NCBI RefSeq assembly: GCF_016735595.1
Contig: NZ_JAERRB010000009.1
Location: 1 to 64,000 of the forward strand
Reading direction: 5' to 3'
Length of the DNA: 64,000 nt
Source: Chryseolinea lacunae
GTDB lineage: Bacteria; Bacteroidota; Bacteroidia; Cytophagales; Cyclobacteriaceae
Shown here: positions 52,694 to 62,000 of the stretch, piece by piece
Layout: every line of letters starts with the position of its first letter
Numbering within the stretch: position 1 is the stretch's first letter
Translations under genes and position numbers: made by a program
Notes under the pieces: generated by a model
Told to the model about the DNA's origin: nothing
Database searches by the model: none
Seen by the model: only the letters and a program-made list of their open reading frames with translations

Positions 52694-53353
52694 ATGAACC
52701 TTGAACAAATAAATGAATTAACAAGAATTGCCTACAACAAAACGGCCGATAAGTATCATGAGCATTTCAAAAATGAAATAGCCCAAAAGGAATACGACAG
52801 ACTGTTGCTTGACAAGTTCTCTGCCCTGCTCCCACCCGCCTCCCGCATCTGCGACGCCGGCTGCGGCCCCAGCGGACACATCGGAAAATATTTAGCAGAT
52901 AAGGGACACAACGTTGTGGGCATTGACATTTCAGAACGATGTGTTGGCATCGCCACGTCCTATAATCCACAGATGGAGTTTCGGGTGATGGATATGATGA
53001 AGACAGAATTTGAAGCCGAATCGTTTGACGCCATTCTTTCTTTCTACTCGATCATCTACACGCCCAAACACTATGTCGACAAGATCTTCGCGGAATTTAA
53101 CCGGTTGGTAAAACCCGGTGGCAAAGTGTTGGTTGTTGTGAAAAAGGGAACGAATGAGGGCATTGTTGATAACGCGTGGTATGAAGGGAATCCGGTTCAG
53201 TTTACGCATTTTATGGAGCATGAGATCAAGGACTACTTTTCGAATAATGATTTTGATGTTGATTTGTTTGATGTTCGTGAGCCCTATGATTTTGAATTTA
53301 ACGTTGACAGAATATATGCGATTGGAACAAAGAAATCAATCGCCTCTGAATAA
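52694..53353 (+). CDS. class I SAM-dependent methyltransferase
   Basis: A 219-residue cytoplasmic methyltransferase with motif I ICDAGCGPSGHIGKYLADKG (about residues 50-69), GIDIS, and the post-motif FDAILSFYSIIYTPK. The LVKPGGKVLVVVKKG strand is typical. The sequence resembles the large Methyltransf_11/25 group; substrate unknown. The gene and the next 630 bases are visibly less G+C-rich than the neighbouring genes, so it may be a recent arrival. Confidence 0.88.
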   Translation: MNLEQINELTRIAYNKTADKYHEHFKNEIAQKEYDRLLLDKFSALLPPASRICDAGCGPSGHIGKYLADKGHNVVGIDISERCVGIATSYNPQMEFRVMDMMKTEFEAESFDAILSFYSIIYTPKHYVDKIFAEFNRLVKPGGKVLVVVKKGTNEGIVDNAWYEGNPVQFTHFMEHEIKDYFSNNDFDVDLFDVREPYDFEFNVDRIYAIGTKKSIASE

Positions 53354-53987
53354 CGCCATGCCAAACTCACTTGCTAATCCAGCTTTTTAATATCGCAGCC
53401 TGCAAGGCATCCGGGTTCGGCAGGAAACTCAAGGCAAACGATGCTTGCATCTGCTTGCATAGAAACAACATCAATCTCTTTCGTTACGCCATTGTCGGAC
53501 AGCTGAAGGCTTATTTTTTTGTCCTTCGCGTGCCGTGGCAAGATAGTATTGGTGGATGTTGATTGATGGTGGTGTTTGTTGGAGAAGTGAGCATGTTGGG
53601 CAATATAGAGAGAAAAATAAATTCTGGGTGTTGTGTGTTTTCATACTGAACGTGTATTGAAATGTTGCTCACATTTCATACCGCCGCTCATGGCCGCTGG
53701 CCTCGCATGTTCCCATCAGGGCTAGATCCGAGGCCGCGAGGCCATGAGCGGAGCTATGAAATGCACAAAAAAAACACTCACAATAAACATTCTATCTCAC
53801 TCAGCGCACAGCCTTAACGTTGTAAACACCCATCTCCCAATCACCTACAACACCTCTTGCAAAAAACAAAAAAACATCCTACACCCCCCAACCGCCCAGG
53901 TTCACCCCTCTCAACGATTCCCCAAATTCCTTCTCACAAATCCCAAATATTTCGCAACTTGGCATTCCTATAAACTTTGGTGCCCTC
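53354..53987. other. 634-base gap without a gene, containing a dispersed repeat
   Basis: No ORF is convincing (the 63-codon frame at 53371-53562 has no family and overlaps nothing useful). The first half is A+T-rich; the palindromic repeat copy B is at 53672-53763. A mixed A/C-rich stretch follows up to the next gene. TAAACTTTG at 53971-53979 is a near -7 element for the regulator gene. Confidence 0.55.
53672..53763. repeat. palindromic dispersed repeat, copy B
   Basis: The ends are near-perfect inverted arms of about 34 bases (CATTTCATA at 53672-53680 and TATGAAATG at 53755-53763 mark the outer boundaries; CGCTCATGGCC and GGCCATGAGCG follow inward). The central loop (53706-53731) matches copy A at 1196-1221. 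See copy A. The transcript would form one long hairpin. Confidence 0.75.
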
Positions 53988-55637
53988 ATGGTTCGGCTGG
54001 TTTGTGCTTTGTTATTGTTGTTGTTGTTGTTGTCGTTGCAGGTGAAGGCCGCGTCGCAGGCGGATAGTCTGCGTGTGGCGTTGCAGCATGCCAAAAGTGA
54101 CGAGGAGCGCATGCGGGTGTCGTTGGCGCTGGCAGATAAGATCTATAACAGCGATCCGTTTCAGGCGTTGGAATATGCGGCGGAGGCGGTGCGGCTGGCC
54201 AGGAAGTTCAATGCCGATTCGTCGCTTATTGCCGCCTACTCTTCGCAGGCTAAAACCTATTTGCATTTGGGTAACTACTCGCGGGCGCTGGAAATCTACC
54301 AGGTGGTGATTCACGATGCGGGGGAGCGTAAAGATCTTTATTGGCTGGCGGTGGGCTATGGCAACATGGGGAGTGTCTATTATTTCCAGCGCGATCATGA
54401 GAATGCTTTGAAATATTATTTGTTGTCGCTCGATCAATACATTGCCATGACGTCGGCGGGCAACGACAAACGGACCTTGCACAAGGGCAACCTGCTCAAC
54501 AACATCGGCATCATCTATTCCGAGACCGGCGAATACGAGAAGGCTACCCGCTACTACAGCGAGGCCTATACCCTCAGCAAAGAAACGAACGACTTCGAAA
54601 TGATGGCCAACGTGCTCAACAACCAGGGCACCCTGGCCGGCGACCAGGGCGACAACGCGCTGGCCTATAAGCGCTACAACGAAGCCCTTGAGCTACGCAA
54701 GAAAAACCACGACATGCTGGGCCTGGCCCGCTCCAACAACAACCTCGGAAATTTTTATATCGAACACTATCAGGACGATGTCCACGCCGAACCCCATTTG
54801 AAAGAAGCCATCGCCATCGGGCAGAGCATTGCAGCGTGGCAGGTAGTGAGCTCTTCGTCTAACCTTTTATATGGTGTGTATAAACGCCACGGCAAATACA
54901 AGGAAGCATTGGAAACGTTGGAGCTGCACCGCCAGGTGCGCGACAGCCTTTTTAATGAAGAAAGCACGCGCAAGATTGCCCAGCTGGAAATGCAGTTTGA
55001 GTTCGACAAGCAACAACGCGAGCTGGAGGCCAGTCAAAAAGAGAAGGAGCTCTACTTTTGGTCGGGCGTGATCGGGTTGGTGTTGTTGCTGGTGATTGTG
55101 TCGCTGCTCTTCATATTGCAGCGCAACAAAACGCGGCGGTCGGAGCTGGAGCAGGCCCACCTGAAGCTGGAAAAGGTGAACCTGCAAAACGACCTGGTGC
55201 TCAAAGACAAGGAGCTCACCACCAACATCATGAACCTGCTCAACAAAAACGAACTCATCAACGCCATTTCCGAAAAGCTTTTGGACTTGAAACAGCATGT
55301 GGCGGCCGACCTGCAAGGGCCGTTGCAAAAGGTGGTGCTCGACCTGCAATCCAACCTCCAGCCTGAACTGTGGCAGGAATTTGAGGTGCGCTTCCAGCAG
55401 GTGCACGAACAGTTCTATAAAACATTGCACGAAAAATTCCCCGACCTCTCGCCGCACGAAGTCCGGCTCTGCGCCTTCCTGAAGCTGAACATGACCACCA
55501 AAGAAATTTCGGCCATCACCCACCAGAACGCCAAGTCGATTGACGTGGCCCGCACGCGGCTCCGCAAAAAGTTGAACCTGACGGGCACGGAACACAACCT
55601 GGTCACCTTCCTTTCGCAAATAGACAAGTCCGTTTAA
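53988..55637 (+). CDS. membrane-anchored TPR-HTH regulator
   Basis: A 549-residue protein: signal peptide with a run of leucines (MVRLVCALLLLLLLLSLQVKA), tetratricopeptide repeats (about residues 40-320), a transmembrane helix (about 352-372, LYFWSGVIGLVLLLVIVSLLF), a coiled coil (about 380-430) and a C-terminal LuxR-type helix-turn-helix (about 490-540, with FPDLSPHEVRLCAFLKLNM and KEISAITHQNAKSIDVARTR). The TPR part faces the periplasm and the HTH the cytoplasm, so it looks like a one-piece membrane regulator sensing an exported or envelope protein. It lies just before a small gene and the T9SS subtilisin, which may be its targets. Confidence 0.88.
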   Translation: MVRLVCALLLLLLLLSLQVKAASQADSLRVALQHAKSDEERMRVSLALADKIYNSDPFQALEYAAEAVRLARKFNADSSLIAAYSSQAKTYLHLGNYSRALEIYQVVIHDAGERKDLYWLAVGYGNMGSVYYFQRDHENALKYYLLSLDQYIAMTSAGNDKRTLHKGNLLNNIGIIYSETGEYEKATRYYSEAYTLSKETNDFEMMANVLNNQGTLAGDQGDNALAYKRYNEALELRKKNHDMLGLARSNNNLGNFYIEHYQDDVHAEPHLKEAIAIGQSIAAWQVVSSSSNLLYGVYKRHGKYKEALETLELHRQVRDSLFNEESTRKIAQLEMQFEFDKQQRELEASQKEKELYFWSGVIGLVLLLVIVSLLFILQRNKTRRSELEQAHLKLEKVNLQNDLVLKDKELTTNIMNLLNKNELINAISEKLLDLKQHVAADLQGPLQKVVLDLQSNLQPELWQEFEVRFQQVHEQFYKTLHEKFPDLSPHEVRLCAFLKLNMTTKEISAITHQNAKSIDVARTRLRKKLNLTGTEHNLVTFLSQIDKSV

Positions 55638-55695
55638 AGTAAACGTGCAAACGCACACCCTTCCGAAAACCGTTTCAGAACGGCCATTTTCGCCT

Positions 55696-55743
55696 TGTAG
55701 TGATTTTGTTAGGATGAAAAATCGCCCCCTGTAGTGATTTTGT
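55696..55743. promoter_or_regulatory. 14-bp direct repeats downstream of the TPR-HTH gene
   Basis: TGTAGTGATTTTGT occurs perfectly at 55696-55709 and 55730-55743, 34 bases apart start to start, in the gap before the small gene at 55814. Spacing near three helical turns puts both copies on one face of the DNA, as for a regulator that binds as a multimer. The adjacent regulator is an obvious candidate. Confidence 0.5.
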
Positions 55744-55813
55744 AGCGATTGCCTCGCATTTCATTTCCACCATTGTATTCGTAATTGCTCCAACCTAAAC
55801 CAACGCCTTCGCC

Positions 55814-56005
55814 ATGAAGAAACGGAGCAAGAACAAAATTCCGGAAGAACCCCACGCCGCGCCCGCGGCCCCGGAGCCACAGTCTTCGCACGACGACGAG
55901 GCCATTCTTGACCTCATCAACAAACGCAAGCTGCAACAGGACGCCCTTCATAAAATTATGAGCGCCATGGACCGCCTCACCGGCGGCGACAAAAACAAAC
56001 GCTAA
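55814..56005 (+). CDS. small charged hypothetical protein
   Basis: A 63-residue protein: basic N-terminus (MKKRSKNKIPEE), an Ala/Pro-rich stretch, an acidic patch (SSHDDEA) and an amphipathic helix (ILDLINKRKLQQDALHKIMS). No family is recognised. Codon use resembles its neighbours and it lies in a 393-base gap between the regulator and the protease, so it is probably real. Confidence 0.6.
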   Translation: MKKRSKNKIPEEPHAAPAAPEPQSSHDDEAILDLINKRKLQQDALHKIMSAMDRLTGGDKNKR

Positions 56006-56030
56006 CCTGAACATCACTAACCTAAACTCT

Positions 56031-59000
56031 ATGATTGATTATTTACGAACACTGAAAAGAAGGATTCTCCTGCTGGGGATGCTCCTCTGCTGTGCCGCCA
56101 CTGGCTGGGCGCAGGAGTATCAGCAGAGCGTCCGGAAGGGTATGGTAAAGGTCAAAGTCTCTGCGGAGATGGCCTCCACCCTAAGCCAGGCGCGTGTGCG
56201 CCCCGGCAAAGAACTGAGCACGGGCATTCAGCCCCTCGACGCCGTGGCCAAGCGCACGGGTGCCAAAAACATGTATCGCCTGTTTCCCTTCAACCCCAAG
56301 ATCGAAGCCAAGCTGCACAAGCATGGGCTGGACCTTTGGTATGTGGTGGAGCTTGACGAAAACACCGACCCCAACGACGCGGTGGCAGCCTACAAAAAAG
56401 TGAGCGGCGTGACGCTGGCGGAAACCGACCATCTCAAAATTGTGAGCCCTTTCAAAGTGCAGGAGTTCAAGGGCAACCCCGTGTCGCCTATGGGTGGCAC
56501 AATGCCCTTCAACGACCCCATGCTGCCCTCGCAGTGGCACTACAACAACACCGGGCAGTCGGGCTACACGCCCGGCTCGGACATCAACCTGTTTGAAGCC
56601 TGGAAGATCACGGCCGGCAAACGCGGTGTGATTGTGTCTATTCACGACGAAGGTGTGGACGTGGCCCACAACGACCTTGCGGCCAACATCTGGACCAACG
56701 AGGCAGAGCTGAACGGCAAGCCCAAAGTGGACGACGACAACAACGGCTATGTGGACGACATTCACGGCTGGAACTTTGACAACAACAACGGCCAGATCGA
56801 TCCGCAATTTCACGGCACACACGTGGCGGGAACCATCGCGGCGGTGAACAACAACGGCATTGCCGTGTCGGGCGTGGCCGGTGGCACAGGCAAGAACGAC
56901 GGCGTGCAGGTGATGTCGATGCAGACCCTGGGCGGCGGAAGCTTCGAAAACTCCTATGTGTATGCGGCCAGTAACGGTGCCGTGATTTCGCAAAACAGCT
57001 GGGGCTATACCAACCCCGGTTCCTTCGATCAGTCGGTGCTCGATGCCATCGACTACTTCATTGCCGAAGCCGGAAACTATAGCGGCAGTCCCATGCGGGG
57101 TGGCCTTGTGATTTTTGCCTCGGGCAACAGCAACACCGACGAGCCTTTCTATCCGGCCTTCCACCCCAGCGTGGTGGCCGTGAACTCGATTGGTCCCGAC
57201 TATAAGCGAGCATACTATTCCAACTATGGTGTGTGGACAGACATTACCTCCACGGGTGGCAACACCGACCTGGGTGGCACCAGCGGTGTGTTGAGCACGC
57301 TGCCCAACAACAAGGTGGGCTACATGCAAGGCACATCCATGGCCTGCCCGCACGTGTCGGGTATTGCCGCACTGGCCTTGTCTAACCGCACGCACCAGAT
57401 GACGGCCGACGAGCTGCGCAATCAGATCGTTACCGGCGTGCGCGACATTGAAGAATACAATCCTGACTTTGTAGGCTTGCTGGGCTCGGGCCTCACCGAC
57501 GCTAAACTCGCCATTCAGAACGACGGCAAAATTGCTCCCGCCACCATTGGCGATCTGAAGATCACTGCGCTGGCGCAAGAGCTTGCCACACTAACGTGGA
57601 CGGTACCCGCCGACGGCGACGATGGCCGCGCCATTCGTTTTGAACTTTACTACTCCACCACTCCCCTCACTGCCGCCAACCTGAGCCAGGCCGAAAAGAT
57701 AGCCGTCGGCACAAAGCTTGGAGCCGGCGAAACGGTGAGCCTGGAAGTGAATGAACTCAGCAGCCTCACCACCTACTATTTTGGTGTGGTGGCCTTCGAC
57801 CGCTGGGGCAACGGCTCCGTGCTTTCGAACATCGCGCAAGGCACCACCAACGATGGTCCAACCATTGCTGTTGACGACGCCAGTAAAAACATCAGCCTTT
57901 CCATTGATGCGTCGAACACAAACACCGCAGAGCACACCATCAACCTGCTGAACCAGGGCGAAGGGTTGCTTCGCTGGACAGGTTTTTCGCGCAGCAAAGA
58001 ACACAACACTACCTTCCTGGCAACGGGCTTGAACTATCCTGTGGCCAGCAAGGTAAAAACTGCTTCTGTGGCCACGCTTACCAAGCGCGAGGCCAACACC
58101 GCTGCATCGAACAAGAACAAGATCTCCACGCTGTCGTTTGGTGGCGAGCAGATTGGTTATGGTTGGGACTGGCCCATCACGCTCATTGGCGAGATGGACA
58201 CCACCATCGCCAACTCGTCGGCCACACGTTTTGAGGTGACCGAAGATGCGGGCTTCAACCTCACGCACGTGCAGATGTGGCTCCGTCAGAATCCGAAGAA
58301 AGGTCCCATCATTGTGGAAGTCTACAAGGAAACCCTTCAGAAGAAAAACCTGATCGGCGCGCAGGAATACAACGTGCCGCCTTCGCCCTGGGACGAGAAC
58401 CAGTCTATCCAACTGGATGAACAACTCTTCTTCGAAAAAGGTGAAGTGTTCTGGATCGTGTTCCATGTTCCCGCCGGCAACCTCTATCCGCTCGGCGTGG
58501 CTGAAGCGATGGACGAAGCGTATTCCGAAAACTGTATGATTTCGTTTGACCTTGGTGCTACCTGGGCGCTGTTGCCCGAAGTGATTCACGACAGCCGCTA
58601 TGTGTGGTCTACCATCGCCACATCCTATAGCCAGGACCTGGGCAAGTATTTAACACTCACGCCTTCGGAAGGCGAATTGAGTGGTCAAAGCGATGCAGAC
58701 GTGTTGCTGACGGCCGATGCTGCGCAGTTGCTGAACGGAAACTATTCTGCCAACATCATTTTGAAATCGAACGACAGCAAAACACGTGAGCTGCGCTTGC
58801 CTGTGGAGCTGACCGTGACGGGCCAGCGGCCGGTGTTGCAATCGGCCGACGTAGTTGATTTCGGCAGTGTGTTTAATGGCAAATCGAAAGAGATGACGGT
58901 GACCGTGACCAACAACGGCTACGGCCATTTTGAAAGTCCGGTGACCACACTTTCGAATGCACAGTTTGAAATTATCGGGGGCGAGCCGTGGCAGATTGGC

Positions 59001-62000
59001 GCGCGCGACAAAGTGGACATGGTGGTTCGCTTCACGCCTTCGGGCATGGGCAATGTGAACGCCACGCTCACGCTGCAGTCGGGCGACCTCACGCACACCA
59101 TCGCGTTGTTTGGCGTGGGCACCGAAGCCAGCAAGATCAAAATCACACCGGCCACACAAACGATCGACAACCTGGCCATTGGCGATGTGGCCAAAGCCAC
59201 GGTGAAGGTCGAGAACGCCGGTGCATTTCCGCTAAAGTATTTTGTTCCGGGGCACGACGCCAAGGGCATCAGCGAAGGCTGGCCCGACAAATTTCACACC
59301 TATGGCTACACCGCACACAACAGTGTGAACGATGCCAATCCGGTGGCCTATGTCTGGAGCGACATTGCAAAAACGGGAACAGACATTTCCGACTATTTCA
59401 AAAACACCGAACATCATTATTATGAAGTGGGACTTGATTTTGATTTCCCCTTCTATGCCGAAAAAGCAAATAAGATCTACGTCACCCAAATTGGTATGAT
59501 CACGCTCGACAACACCGTGCGCGTGGTGAACACGCCGCGTTTGCGCGACAGCTATGGGCCCATTGCCCAGATTGCTGCAGCCGGCTTGCATTTCAAATAC
59601 CTGAACAGTGGCAAAGTGTTTATTCTAAAAGAAGCGGATCGTTTCATTGTGCAGTACGATCACGTGCAGGAGGGCGAAGCGTGGCAACCGCTGACGTTCC
59701 AAATCGTGTTGTACGACAACGGGGACATCCGCTTCTATTACAAAAACGTGAGCGACGACGCCGACTACATGCGTCCCACCACGGCCCTCATTGAAGACCG
59801 CGCAAAAGAAGACGGCATTCTGCTGGCCGACTACGAAACAAATTTCCCCTGGCAGAACGAGATGGCCTTTGGCTTTGACTATCCCGGTCCCGACATCATT
59901 ACCAGCTTCACCAACGGCTCGGGCCTGGTGATGCCCGGCGAATCGGCCGATGTGGAATTGACCCTGAACACCGAAACGCTGAACGAAGGGGCGACCAACA
60001 AGTACGTTACCTTCATCAGCAACGATCCGTTCACCCCTGCGGCTTCAGCCAACATCAAGTTGAATGTGACTTCGGGCGGCGAAGCCAATGCGGTGGTGTC
60101 GACCGATGCCATTGCGTTTGGTGAAGTGTTTAAAGGCGCCATCAAGTCACAACTGTTTGTGATCAAGAACGAAGGCTCGGCCAGCATCGACGTGGTGAGC
60201 GTGACGCTGCAGAAGGGCAAGTTTGCTCTAAGCGGCGAACCCGCCGTGACGTTGACGGCCAAACACGCAGCAACCTATCGCGTGACCATCCCCACCGAAG
60301 ACCTCGGTGCGTTGACCGACAAAGTGCTCATCGTGTATGGCGACGGCACCAAAGCCGAGATCGCGCTTAGCGGTGACGTGGTGCCTGCACCGGCCATTGC
60401 CGTGGACCTCTCGCCAGTGGAAGAAACCCTGGAGCATGGCGCTCAGAAAACCATTCCGTTTGTGATCAAGAACACCGGTGCAGCAACGCTTGAGCTTGCC
60501 GTGTCGGGTTCGGAGTGGGCCACCACCGATGTGGCTACGAAAGAAGTGTCGACCAATGGTGTGCCCGACATCGCCTACACCTGGCGCTCGTCGAAAGGTG
60601 CAGACGGACCTTCCTATCAGTGGGTAGATGCCTTCAAGACCGGCACACGCGTGGCCATTGAAGAGATGGACCCGTTTGAAGATGACAAGTTCTGGAAGAA
60701 GATCGACCTCGAGTGGCCATTCACGTTCTACGGAAAAGAATACTCCGCGCTCTATGTAGGCTACAACGGCATCATCACCTTCGATGAAGGCGCGCCTGCA
60801 TCGCTCTTCACACAGAACATTCCTACCACCGACGCCCCGAACAACTTCATTGCCTCCATGTGGGTGCCGGGTGGATTCGATTCGTATTTCAACCCCGACA
60901 TCTCGGGCATCTTCTATAAAATTGAAGAAGACAGAATCATCATTTCGTTTGAGCGACAAGTCAACCTGTTCAGCATGGGCGATCCGGTGAGCACACAGAT
61001 CATCCTGTTCAGGAATGGAAACATCAAGTTCCAATATCGCAACGACGGCATGGGCGAACTGGTGACCCAGTTTGGCGTGGCCGGTATTGAAAACGCGAGC
61101 GGCACCGACGGCGTAGAGCTCTCGGCCTACCAAAACCTGGAAGTGGGAACTGGCCTTGCCTATGTGCTGTCGCCTGCGGTGAAGCGCACGCTGGCCGCCG
61201 GCGAATCGCTGAATGCCACACTCACGCTCGATGCTAAAAATCTGTTTGCCGGCAACTACAAAACGTTTGTGCACCTCAACACCAACGTGCCCAACAAAGA
61301 GAGCCTCGACAAACCCGTGACGCTGACCGTGACCGGCGAAGAGAAGCTGGTTTCGGATGATGCGATCGCCTTTGGCGAAGTGATGGCCTACACCGCCACC
61401 TATGAAGACGGCAGCACCGGCCCGAAAGGTTATCAGAAACAATTCACCCTCACCAACGGCGGCACCGCCACGTTGACCATGACGGCGCTGAAGATGGAGA
61501 GCGAAGACGGCACCGCCGCGCTTGAAGTGTTGATAAACGGATTCTGGGGACCTGAATGGACTCCCGTTGAATGGCTTGAGAAACTGCCCACGATCCTGCC
61601 CGGCGAAAGCCTGCAGGCCCGCGTAGACATCGCACCCGATGGTGAGACTGCTGCGCTTGCCGACAACGTGGTGATCGAAACAGAAGTAACTACCTACAAG
61701 ATTCCCGTAACGGCCACCATCATTCTTCCGCCTGTGTTGAATGTTGACAGAACGCCCGTGAAGGTATCGTTCAACCTGCCTTCCGAAGCGGCACAACGCG
61801 ATGTGAAGCTTGGCAACCCTGCAGGCAAGTCGGATCTGAAATATGACCTGAGCATTCGCTACAAACGCGCGGCTGCAGTGGCTTCGGCTACCAACACCGA
61901 AAGCATGGCGTTGGCAAAAACGGCTGTACTGGGCACGGCGGCAAAAACAACGTCTACCCTGGATGTTAAACCACTGGGCGACGAAACTTTTAACCGCGTG

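Noticed and set aside
53371-53562. 63-codon frame after the methyltransferase gene
   Set aside because: No family, no signal or helix pattern, and codon use unlike the genes around it.
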